64,000 nt of DNA from an uncultured Prevotella sp. (GTDB taxonomy: Bacteria; Bacteroidota; Bacteroidia; Bacteroidales; Bacteroidaceae). The notes below the pieces were generated by a model, which did not search any database, was not told the DNA's origin, and was given only the letters and a program-made list of their open reading frames with translations. How positions within the stretch are numbered: the first letter of the stretch is position 1; every line of letters starts with the position of its first letter. The stretch is from NCBI GenBank assembly GCA_900322175.1, contig ONYZ01000008.1:28787-92786 (forward strand). Direction: 5' to 3'. The position numbers and the translations under genes are program-made. Shown piece after piece: positions 8,915 through 15,490 of this stretch.

Positions 8915-10078
8915 TTACTTCTTTTCTTTGTCTGCTAGCGGAGAATCATCAAAATGCTGCTCAATGTATTGCCTTAGAGACTTGAATTCCTCCTTAGACA
9001 ACTTGGTCGTTGATGGACGTTTACCCATCAGCCCCTTGCTCATCATTGCTTCATGTTTGAGTGCAGGGCTATGAGTTTCCGCGATAGGGCGCACAAGGAA
9101 GTACGTCTTGCCGCTATCGTCACTATTAGTGTTACCAGATGCGACAAACTCATCTTCGACATCCATTTCTGGCGAATATGGCAGTTGGCTCGCAATGACT
9201 TCCACTTTGAAGCGAATCGCACTTTCAGGACGAGCTGCATAAAGGTAGGCAATGTCGCCTTTCTGCACGTTCAGCACTCCTGCTTTGTGAGTCCAATATA
9301 TCTGGCCATATTTCTTAAAGCAATCTTCAACCTTGAAGAACTTAGAATCATAGCAAATTAGCCACACATTCCCCTTGCCACTTTGTACTCGTGGAGTAGT
9401 GGGAATAACAGTAGCGGGCGATGCTGGCATTTCTTCTACCTCTGGGTTATCCACAACGGTAAACTTCAAGCGCGAGCGCAAACTACAAGCCATTGATTCT
9501 GGTAATATAAAACGCTCCATGATACAATCATAAAGCTGTTGTTGGCCTCCTTGGTGTTTACAATGGCGGAGGAAGGTGTTCAAATAGATATTGTCCAAAC
9601 AGAACTGTTCCAACTTCTCCCTATTATAGTTCTTGAAGTCAAGCAGCTCTATCAAATTCGCACCTGCCTCATTGTCAATAGTCCAGTCAATTGTGGTGAC
9701 AGATGCAGCAGAGCGTTTTCCGTCCTTTTCCTGCAAATAGAACACTTCCAATTTCTCGCCAAAGTAGAGTCCAAAACGGCAATCCGTCAACTTCATGTAG
9801 GCCTCAATCTGCTCGATATCCACCTTGCGCTGCTTGTGGTCTGGCTTCTTCAACTCAAGAATGATCTCCTTGGCGTTCTTGTCATTGTTCAGATAGAATA
9901 CGAAATCTGGAATCCATTTCCGGCTATACAAGCCATACTGCTCTTCAAGGTTGCCGTCATAGCGCGACCAACCCAGTGCTTGCAGGAAACCCTTCACTAT
10001 TTCTTTCTCGAAGGTCATTTCCTTTACGCCCTTGTTCTTGCTGATATCTTCGCAAAACGTATTCCAAATTCGTTTCAT
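8915..10078 (-). CDS. HsdR_N-type nuclease fused to EVE/PUA-like domain
   Basis: A 387-residue protein, first gene of the operon. Residues ~20-120 resemble the HsdR N-terminal nuclease domain: EKEIVKGFLQALGW, then WIPDFVFY and EIILELKKPD (D...E-x-K), then IEQIEAYM. A helical middle follows. From residue ~235 the sequence (NVWLICYD, YWTHKAGVLNVQKGDIAYLYAA, RFKVEVIA, YFLVRPI) looks like an EVE/PUA-family domain, which binds modified bases such as 5-methylcytosine in McrBC-like enzymes. The fusion suggests a nuclease directed by base modification. It starts ~27 bases after a TATCTTTG box. The nuclease call is good; the EVE call rests on pattern memory and should be confirmed by a profile search. 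Confidence 0.72.
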   Translation of the reverse strand: MKRIWNTFCEDISKNKGVKEMTFEKEIVKGFLQALGWSRYDGNLEEQYGLYSRKWIPDFVFYLNNDKNAKEIILELKKPDHKQRKVDIEQIEAYMKLTDCRFGLYFGEKLEVFYLQEKDGKRSAASVTTIDWTIDNEAGANLIELLDFKNYNREKLEQFCLDNIYLNTFLRHCKHQGGQQQLYDCIMERFILPESMACSLRSRLKFTVVDNPEVEEMPASPATVIPTTPRVQSGKGNVWLICYDSKFFKVEDCFKKYGQIYWTHKAGVLNVQKGDIAYLYAARPESAIRFKVEVIASQLPYSPEMDVEDEFVASGNTNSDDSGKTYFLVRPIAETHSPALKHEAMMSKGLMGKRPSTTKLSKEEFKSLRQYIEQHFDDSPLADKEKK

Positions 10079-10104
10079 ATATGCACAATTTACCTAATAT
10101 CATG

Positions 10105-10112
10105 CAAAGATA
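10105..10112 (-). promoter_or_regulatory. promoter -7 box of RM-type operon
   Basis: Minus strand TATCTTTG followed by CAT, the common Bacteroidetes -7 box, 27 bases before the first gene of the six-gene operon. A second candidate, TAAATTTG at 10145-10152, lies 40 bases upstream at the end of the neighbouring gene. Neither has a matching -33 box at the expected distance. Confidence 0.6.
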
Positions 10113-10149
10113 CGAAAAAGTTTCTAAACAATAATATTTCTACGCAAAT

Positions 10150-10569
10150 TTACACATTATTTAATAAAAGGGTCTCTTTTCCATACTCATACCACCAGCG
10201 GGTGGCATCGCTGAGGGCATAAACTCTTTCACTGATGAAGTCTGGATATTTGGGTGTCAATTCTTCACCGTTGAAGCCTGCAATGACGCAGAGGAAGGAG
10301 AGGTCGCCCTCGATGTATTCGCACCAATGGTTTTGCCCCTGGCACCAGCCAAGGATGTTGTCAAACTCAGCCTCCGTATTGGGTAATTGGACGTGGGCCA
10401 CAACGTGCGGCTTGGATTGTTGGTGCAAAAGCCAATAGTCACCATGTCCCTCCACATGGCGCAACTCAGCGCGATAGGCATCACGCTCTACATGTCTGAA
10501 CTGGAGCCCACGATGCTGCATACGTGGGAACATCACAAAGTCACTTTTCTCAATCTTTTTGATTTCCAT
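10150..10569 (-). CDS. hypothetical protein behind structured leader RNA
   Basis: A 139-residue soluble protein, rich in His, Trp and Tyr (for example EGHGDYWLLHQQ, WCQGQNHWCEYIEG, RWWYEYGKE). No signal peptide, membrane segment or family that I recognise. It has its own promoter and a ~110-base leader holding a three-way-junction RNA that is repeated upstream of the N-formylglutamate amidohydrolase-like gene at 51.4 kb. That suggests ligand- or signal-controlled expression. It ends 72 bases before the restriction-type operon and is unlikely to be part of it because each has its own promoter. Confidence 0.6.
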   Translation of the reverse strand: MEIKKIEKSDFVMFPRMQHRGLQFRHVERDAYRAELRHVEGHGDYWLLHQQSKPHVVAHVQLPNTEAEFDNILGWCQGQNHWCEYIEGDLSFLCVIAGFNGEELTPKYPDFISERVYALSDATRWWYEYGKETLLLNNV

Positions 10570-10603
10570 AATCGTTTATTTTTAGTGGGTTACTAATTCT
10601 CAC

Positions 10604-10676
10604 TCGCATCGTTTTACCACCGCTGCCAACGATTCTGTTTAGGCCGGTTGGTGGGCATTTGCCACTCTTGATGCAA
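10604..10676 (-). ncRNA. putative structured leader RNA, copy 1 (possible riboswitch)
   Basis: Read on the minus strand, the leader of the 139-residue gene folds as a three-way junction. P1 pairs TTGCATC with GATGCGA. P2 pairs GTGG with CCAC. P3 pairs ACCGGCC with GGC and CGGT across a two-base bulge. The junction bases AAGA, CA and GGTAAnnC are the same as in a second copy at 51369-51432. Between the two copies one P2 pair changes G-C to A-U, so pairing is kept. The element starts ~10 bases after the predicted transcription start, as riboswitches often do. Segments ATCAAGAG, CAACC and GGTGnTAA recall the SAM-I core, but P4 and the usual pseudoknot partner are not evident. Confidence 0.55.
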
Positions 10677-10686
10677 TAACTTGGTG

Positions 10687-10694
10687 CAAAAATA
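10687..10694 (-). promoter_or_regulatory. promoter -7 box for 139-residue gene
   Basis: Minus strand TATTTTTG then CACC, a match to TAnnTTTG, placed ~10 bases before the structured leader and ~118 bases before the start codon. It fixes the leader RNA inside the transcript. Confidence 0.6.
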
Positions 10695-10795
10695 CAAAAA
10701 GATTTCGATAATGAGTCGTTTTATTTCTGTTTTTTTCGAAAATTCACTCAAAATGGGACAGATTTAGAGAAAAGTGATAAAAAATCTAGATTATT

Positions 10796-10827
10796 GTTGC
10801 GCATTTAAGAAACAATCCGTATCTTTG
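10796..10827 (+). promoter_or_regulatory. promoter for XRE-type regulator
   Basis: A -7 box TATCTTTG (10820-10827) with GTTG, one base off the -33 consensus TTTG, exactly 20 bases upstream (10796-10799). The start codon follows at 10839 or 10857. Confidence 0.6.
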
Positions 10828-10838
10828 CACAAGATGAT

Positions 10839-11171
10839 ATGAAAAAGGTAGGAGATATGAAGTTGTATAGTTTCGAGGAATTGCTGGAAGAGGATTACGG
10901 CAAGGTCGGAACACCAGAGCGTGATGTTTTTGAACGTAGCGTGGACGAGGCTGTCCAGGCCTATCGCGTGGGAGAGACTATCAAGCAGGCACGAGAGTCA
11001 CAGAATCTTACCCAAGCAGAATTGGGCGAGAAGATGGGAGTTCAAAGGGCCCAGGTCTGCCGTTTAGAGAGCGGCAAAAGCATCACACTTGCTTCTATGA
11101 TGCGTGCATTCCGTGCGCTGGGTGTGCAGGTGGCACTGGAAATGAAAGGCATCGGAAAGGTTGCGTTGTAA
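10839..11171 (+). CDS. HigA-like XRE-family HTH regulator (orphan antitoxin?)
   Basis: 110 residues. The C-terminal half is a classic HTH_3/XRE domain: IKQARESQNLTQAELGEKMGV followed by RAQVCRLESGKS and a recognition-type tail. The N-terminal part (KLYSFEELLEEDYGKVGTPERDVFE) is that of HigA-type antitoxins from HigBA or RelE-like pairs. An internal ATG at 10857 (MKLYSFEEL) is an equally good start and is preceded by AGGAG, although Bacteroidetes depend little on such sites. No toxin gene lies on either side: upstream is the divergent leader RNA, downstream 500 bases of non-coding DNA. It may be an orphan antitoxin, a regulator, or the remainder of a lost module. Confidence 0.8.
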   Translation: MKKVGDMKLYSFEELLEEDYGKVGTPERDVFERSVDEAVQAYRVGETIKQARESQNLTQAELGEKMGVQRAQVCRLESGKSITLASMMRAFRALGVQVALEMKGIGKVAL

Positions 11172-11180
11172 TACTGAACT

Positions 11181-11424
11181 AACCCACTTACCCAGTTACC
11201 CAGTTATGACAAGAAGGTTTTGAAAGTGGGTAAGTGAAGAGGGAAGTCGCTTCCGATGATGGAGAGAGTGATTATAGGTACAAATTAAAGAGATAATAGT
11301 TATATTATTATATATATTATAATATATATAATAATAAGTTTATATAGTCAACTTTTTCAGGAAATGCTGACTTCGTCGAGCTAAACCTTCCTGTCATAGG
11401 TGGGTAAGTGGGTAAGTGGGTAAC
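11181..11424. repeat. palindrome flanked by inverted GTGGGTAA repeats
   Basis: The 509-base gap between the regulator and the HU-like gene is non-coding. It holds AACCCACTTACCCAGTTACC (11181 on), a second GTGGGTAAGTG at 11226, a perfect 34-bp all-A/T palindrome at 11303-11336 (centre between 11319 and 11320), and three tandem GTGGGTAA units at 11400-11423. The left repeats are inverted relative to the right ones, so the whole could fold as one large structure around the palindrome. This arrangement resembles iterons near an origin or a recombination site, but no replication or integrase gene is adjacent. Confidence 0.7.
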
Positions 11425-11479
11425 TTGTCCGCGGCCCCTGCCAGCCATCGAAAAAAATAGCAAAATAATCGCAAAAATA

Positions 11480-11511
11480 TTTGGTAGTTTCGCGAAAAAT
11501 TCGTACCTTTG
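11480..11511 (+). promoter_or_regulatory. promoter for HU-like gene
   Basis: A full match to the Bacteroidetes consensus: TTTG (11480-11483), 20 bases, TACCTTTG (11504-11511). Transcription would start near 11517, leaving a leader of ~160 bases before the HU-like start at 11681. Confidence 0.7.
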
Positions 11512-11680
11512 CATAAAGAAACAAAAAGGACATAAGCGTCTGAAAATTTCGGCTTGGCTATGGAGAAAATTTTTCTTAGTGCACTAGGAAATTCTGTATG
11601 GCTTAACGACGAAAACAAGGAATAAGGAAGAGGTTTTAAGGAATAGGAAATATTTTTACACCCTTAAAATTTATAATTTT

Positions 11681-12196
11681 ATGGCACTTAGAGTAAAGGC
11701 AGTGGAGAGACTGCTGAAGTTTGACAAGGAATCGGCGGGCAAGTACCGCTATGTGATGAAGCCTGAGATGTACTCGAGTCTGACTCAGAACAAGGTAATC
11801 AAGGAGGCTGCCCTGCGCAGCGGCGTGAGTCAGGGCGTGATGAAGGCTTGCTGGGATGCAGCCGGTGAGGTAATCAAGGCATGGGCTACTGAGGGTCACA
11901 GCGTGGCACTGCCCGGACTGGGAACCATGCGATTCGGTTTGCGCTCGAAGGCTGTGGAGAATGTGAACGAGGTGAAGGCCGGACTGATCACCAGCCGTCG
12001 CATCATCTTCACCCCAAGTACGGACCTGAAGGACGAGCTGGCTGCCACTGCCATCATCATCACCTGCTACGACCGAGACGGCAAGGAGGTGAAGCGCGTT
12101 ACCTCTACCTCGGGCGAAATCGAGGAGCCCGAGAACGACCAGCCTGAAAATGGCGGCGGCAATAACCCAGGCGGCAACCCCATCAGCACGGATTAA
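11681..12196 (+). CDS. HU-related DNA-binding protein (HU-HIG type)
   Basis: 171 residues. Residues ~35-125 form an HU/IHF-like fold: VIKEAALRSGVSQGVMKACWDAAGEVIKAW, then GHSVALPGLGTMRFGLRSK, the beta-arm region, and RRIIFTPSTDLKDEL. The C-terminal ~50 residues are a disordered tail rich in Glu, Asn, Gly and Pro (GGGNNPGGNP). Such variants are numerous in Bacteroidales and are usually followed by a tiny smalltalk gene and an N-acetylmuramoyl-L-alanine amidase. Here the smalltalk gene is present but no amidase follows. Chromosome or element DNA binding is expected; exact role unknown. Confidence 0.88.
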   Translation: MALRVKAVERLLKFDKESAGKYRYVMKPEMYSSLTQNKVIKEAALRSGVSQGVMKACWDAAGEVIKAWATEGHSVALPGLGTMRFGLRSKAVENVNEVKAGLITSRRIIFTPSTDLKDELAATAIIITCYDRDGKEVKRVTSTSGEIEEPENDQPENGGGNNPGGNPISTD

Positions 12197-12233
12197 TTGA
12201 CAATTGAGAATTTAGAATTTAGAGTTGAGAGTT
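12193..12233. repeat. AATTGAGAATTTAG-type intergenic repeat
   Basis: The spacer between the HU-like and smalltalk genes is built from short imperfect repeats (AATTGAGAATTTAGAATT...). The inverted form of the same sequence fills the ilvB-ilvN spacer at 13711-13740. Such A/T-rich spacers occur widely between Bacteroidales genes. Confidence 0.55.
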
Positions 12234-12350
12234 ATGAAGTCTAATCGTATTTTAGAGATAGCGGTGAAGGTTGTAGTAGCCGCACTCACTGCCTTCTTGA
12301 CAGCACTGGGCACAACAAGCTGCATGGGGTACGGACCGATTCCGATGTAA
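12234..12350 (+). CDS. smalltalk protein
   Basis: A 38-residue peptide with a basic N-terminus (MKSNRILE), one hydrophobic helix (IAVKVVVAALTAFLTALG) and a short tail TTSCMGYGPIPM. It matches the Bacteroidales smalltalk family, which almost always directly follows an HU-related gene, as here (37 bases). The helix and Cys suggest membrane insertion or a lipoprotein-like end, but the function of the family is unknown to me. A terminator hairpin follows at 12380, which closes the two-gene unit. Confidence 0.85.
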   Translation: MKSNRILEIAVKVVVAALTAFLTALGTTSCMGYGPIPM

Positions 12351-12379
12351 GATGGAAGAAGGAAGAGGTAAGAAGTAAG

Positions 12380-12427
12380 AGAGAGGACTGACAGACTACG
12401 ATAGTGCTGACAGCCCTCTTTTTTTAT
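12380..12427 (+). terminator. intrinsic terminator after smalltalk gene
   Basis: An imperfect hairpin (AGAGG..CTG.CAG pairing with CTG.CAG..CCTCT) is followed by seven T residues. It ends the plus-strand HU/smalltalk transcript just before the convergent thioesterase gene. Confidence 0.65.
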
Positions 12428-12434
12428 TGCTTTT

Positions 12435-13175
12435 TTACTTAAAAATCACCTTGCTTCGGCAACATTCTACATCACCATCTTTGCAGATGCGGATGCAGTA
12501 TTCGTTGTCGGCGGTCTGCTCACGATAGAATGATAGCGTGTCGCCCTGATGGGCCTCGGCCACATAAGCTATCTCAAAGCGACGGATCTGATGCTCACGA
12601 TACCAGTCGAGATCCCAGAGGTCGAGTATATGCTCGATATACTTTACCGAGTTGATATGGCCATTGATGTCTACATCGTTGTATTTGGTCTCGACGGTAG
12701 CCACAAGTTGGGCGGTATCACCCATCTTCACTCGCCCACCCTTGTCTATCGGACACTCCTTATCCTTCACTATCCAATTGTTGATAGCGCCATTGTCAAT
12801 AGCGAAAATGTCTGTAGGCTGACGGCTCTCGGTGTCAATCATCGCCCAGATACTGCGGCCATAGCCATACACCTTTCCATCCTGACCTACCACACGGAAA
12901 TTACGCGAAGTGAAGTATCGCATGGCGCTCTCCACCCAAGTCTCAACATTAAACTTGGTGTACATCTGCGGCATCTCGTCCATCTCGATAGCCAGGCGCG
13001 ACAGCACCCACGAACGATTGATGGTGAGCAGATAGTTCATGCCGAAACCGCGAGCCGAAGAGTGGAAGTCGGCAGCATTTAGCATGTGGTTACCCATGTG
13101 CCCCATAAACAATCGCTGCGAGAAATCGCAGTGGAATGGTTCTGCCAGGAACTCGTAACAACCTATCTTATCCAT
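12435..13175 (-). CDS. acyl-ACP thioesterase
   Basis: About 246 residues with a double hot-dog layout of the FatA/acyl-ACP thioesterase family: the first half holds NRSWVLSRLAIEMDEMPQMYTKFNVETWV and the second NDVDINGHINSVKYIEHILD, the conserved N-x-H-x-N region. It would release fatty acids from acyl carrier protein in the cytoplasm. I take the ATG at 13175; a GTG at 13181 is also in frame. The start overlaps the end of ilvN by 8 bases, so it belongs to the ilv operon, as in other Bacteroidales. The link to branched-chain metabolism may be release of branched-chain acyl groups (inference). Confidence 0.85.
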   Translation of the reverse strand: MDKIGCYEFLAEPFHCDFSQRLFMGHMGNHMLNAADFHSSARGFGMNYLLTINRSWVLSRLAIEMDEMPQMYTKFNVETWVESAMRYFTSRNFRVVGQDGKVYGYGRSIWAMIDTESRQPTDIFAIDNGAINNWIVKDKECPIDKGGRVKMGDTAQLVATVETKYNDVDINGHINSVKYIEHILDLWDLDWYREHQIRRFEIAYVAEAHQGDTLSFYREQTADNEYCIRICKDGDVECCRSKVIFK

Positions 13176-13707
13176 TTTCACGTTCCTCTAAGAATTCACT
13201 AACTTGCTCTTGCATACCACGGGTAACAGCAATACGGCCAGAGCGGGTATACTGTAGCACACAACCAAAGGTGTCGAGTGCTCGATACAGCGAAACGATA
13301 TCCTCGGTCACTCCATGCATCTGCACAATAGTATATGTAGGATTAACCTCGATGATGCTAGCCTGGAATCGGCGAACCGTACGCGAAATCTCAGGATTCT
13401 CGAGCAACATCGGTGTGGAAAGCTTGTATAGTCCTGACTCACGGATAAACAACTGGTCATCAGTAAAGTAGTTGGCCTTTACTACATCTATCTTCTTCTC
13501 TATCTGACGAGTTATCTTGATAATCTGATCTTCGTCGCTCCATGCAGTAATGGTATACTTGTGCACACCGGGAATACTCGAAGCCGACACATTAAGACTC
13601 TCGATATTTACCTGGCGACGGGTGAACACAGCGGTAATCTGATTCAGAATACCAGCTACGTTCTCAGAGTAAACCAGTAGCGTATATAATTTCTTCTTAT
13701 TCTCCAT
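13168..13707 (-). CDS. ilvN: acetolactate synthase regulatory subunit
   Basis: 179 residues. The N-terminal ACT domain (LYTLLVYSENVAGILNQITAVFTRRQVNIESL) is typical of IlvN/IlvH small subunits, which bind valine and tune the catalytic subunit. The C-terminal ACT-like half follows (residues ~80-165), so length and order fit the family. It lies 32 bases after ilvB and overlaps the thioesterase gene. The product acts with IlvB in the first common step of valine and leucine synthesis and in isoleucine synthesis. Confidence 0.95.
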   Translation of the reverse strand: MENKKKLYTLLVYSENVAGILNQITAVFTRRQVNIESLNVSASSIPGVHKYTITAWSDEDQIIKITRQIEKKIDVVKANYFTDDQLFIRESGLYKLSTPMLLENPEISRTVRRFQASIIEVNPTYTIVQMHGVTEDIVSLYRALDTFGCVLQYTRSGRIAVTRGMQEQVSEFLEERENG

Positions 13708-13710
13708 CTC

Positions 13711-13740
13711 TAAATTCTCAATTCTGAATTCTCAATTCTC
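13711..13740. repeat. short tandem repeat between ilvB and ilvN
   Basis: The spacer consists of repeated ATTCTCAATTCTGA-like units, the inverse complement of the repeat found before the smalltalk gene. No promoter box is visible, so ilvN is most likely read from the ilvD promoter. Confidence 0.5.
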
Positions 13741-15449
13741 TAAACCTCAAGCTGCATCTTGTCAACGTCCATACCTGGAGGTGTCATTGGCAATACATTA
13801 TCCTCTTCCAAGATGGCACACTCCAGCAGGAATGGTCCATCGGTGGTGAGCATCTGCTTCACAAGTCCGGGCAGATCCTTACGGTCAACCGCAGCCGCAT
13901 AGTTAATACCATAACCTTTGGCAATGAGCTCATAGTTAGGATTCAACATCTTAGTGAACGATTTGCGACGCATCCAGAACATATCCTGCCACTGGCGAAC
14001 ATTGCCCAGATAGTGATTATTCATCACAATCATCTTTACAGGAGTCTGCTGTTCCATGATGGTACCAAGTTCCTGGATACACATCTGGAAACCACCATCA
14101 CCCATAAAGCAGCACACTGTGCGCTGTGGGGCTGCAAAAGTGGCTCCGATAGCAGCTGGCAGACCATAGCCCATAGTACCAAGACCACCACTGGTACAAA
14201 GACAGCGTTTGTGGTGATACTTGAAGTAGCGTGTTGCAAACAGCTGATTCTGACCAACATCTGTTACAAGGATTGTATCATCAGCCGATAGCTCTGCAAC
14301 CTTATTCACCACCTCGCCCATCTTCAACGGACCTTCCGTAGGATGGATGGCAGGCTCGATAACCTTCTCGCGTTCCATAGCGTCCAACTCCTTAAACGAG
14401 TCGCGCCATTTCTGATGATTGCCTGCATTAATCAATGCTGTAATAGCAGGTAAAGACTCCTTACAGTCAGCTACTACAGCCACGTCGGTCTTCACGTTCT
14501 TGTCTATCTCGCTGCGGTCGATATCCAGATGGATAATCTTAGCCTGCTTGGCGTAGGTCTTAAGATTACCGGTCACACGATCGCTGAAGCGCATACCGAT
14601 AGCGATAAGCACATCACACTCCTGCTCCTTCAGGTTCACGGCATAGTTACCGTGCATACCAAGCATACCCACATTCAGCGGATGATTTGATGGCAGTGCC
14701 GAAAGTCCCAGCATGGTACGACCAGCAGGAATATCAGCCTTTTCGAGGAATGTCTGTAGTTCTTTCTGGGCATTACCCAGCTCCACACCCTGACCTACCA
14801 GCGCCAAAGGTTTCTTGGCATTATTTATCAGTTCGGCAGCCTTACGTACAGCCTCATTATCCAGCTTAGGATAAGGCACATACGAACGGATGAAGTTGCA
14901 CTTCATAGGCTCCCAGTCAATCTCTTCGACCTGAGCGTTCTTGGTAAAGTCGAGTACCACAGGACCGGGACGACCTGTACGGGCAATATAGAAGGCACGA
15001 CTCACAGCCCAAGCCACATCTTCGGCATGGCGAATCTGATAGCTCCACTTACTGATAGGCTGCGATACGCCAACCAAGTCGACCTCCTGAAAAAAGTCGG
15101 TACCCAGTGCACCAGTTGGCACCTGTCCGGCTATCACCACGATAGGTGTCGAATCCATCATAGCATCAGCAATACCCGTCAACGTATTCGTTACACCAGG
15201 GCCGCTGGTTACCAGTACCACACCCACCTCACCACTAACTCGGGCATAGCCCTCAGCGGCATGGGTAGCAGCCTGTTCGTGGCGCACCAATATATGATCG
15301 AAACATTTCTTTTCGCCTCGTGTATAGTCATAGAGCGCATCGTATGTAGGCATGATCGAACCGCCGGGATAACCAAAGATGGTCTTTACTCCCTCGGCCT
15401 GCAGTGCCCTCATCAGCGCCTTTGCACCTGTTATTCTATCTTTTAACAT
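13740..15449 (-). CDS. ilvB: acetolactate synthase large subunit
   Basis: A 569-residue thiamine-diphosphate enzyme. The N-terminal PYR domain has FGYPGGSIMP and the catalytic glutamate in RHEQAATHAAEGYAR; a central domain follows; the C-terminal PP domain has the ThDP/Mg motif GDGGFQMCIQELGT ending at MNNHYLGNVRQWQ. It condenses two pyruvates to acetolactate, or pyruvate with 2-oxobutyrate. Length is normal. It lies between ilvD (41 bases upstream) and ilvN. The ilvC reductase that often ends this operon in Bacteroidales is not found here. Confidence 0.96.
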   Translation of the reverse strand: MLKDRITGAKALMRALQAEGVKTIFGYPGGSIMPTYDALYDYTRGEKKCFDHILVRHEQAATHAAEGYARVSGEVGVVLVTSGPGVTNTLTGIADAMMDSTPIVVIAGQVPTGALGTDFFQEVDLVGVSQPISKWSYQIRHAEDVAWAVSRAFYIARTGRPGPVVLDFTKNAQVEEIDWEPMKCNFIRSYVPYPKLDNEAVRKAAELINNAKKPLALVGQGVELGNAQKELQTFLEKADIPAGRTMLGLSALPSNHPLNVGMLGMHGNYAVNLKEQECDVLIAIGMRFSDRVTGNLKTYAKQAKIIHLDIDRSEIDKNVKTDVAVVADCKESLPAITALINAGNHQKWRDSFKELDAMEREKVIEPAIHPTEGPLKMGEVVNKVAELSADDTILVTDVGQNQLFATRYFKYHHKRCLCTSGGLGTMGYGLPAAIGATFAAPQRTVCCFMGDGGFQMCIQELGTIMEQQTPVKMIVMNNHYLGNVRQWQDMFWMRRKSFTKMLNPNYELIAKGYGINYAAAVDRKDLPGLVKQMLTTDGPFLLECAILEEDNVLPMTPPGMDVDKMQLEV

Positions 15450-15487
15450 TAAACATTAAAGATTAAACATTAAACATTATAGATTAA
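15446..15487. repeat. ATTAAACATTAA-type spacer repeat
   Basis: The ilvD-ilvB spacer is a run of AACATTAAACATTAA units with small changes, period ~8. It carries no hairpin or promoter box. Confidence 0.5.
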
Positions 15488-15490
15488 ATA

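Noticed and set aside
9539-10222. 227-residue plus-strand frame across the nuclease-EVE gene
   Set aside because: Antisense to a supported gene and runs through the promoter region.
10604-10676. Firm call of a SAM-I riboswitch
   Set aside because: Only fragments of the core agree; P4 and the loop-J3/4 pseudoknot are not visible and the downstream genes are not methionine genes.
11681-12350. Prophage or plasmid based on the HU-like gene
   Set aside because: No integrase, terminase, capsid, amidase or replication gene is nearby.
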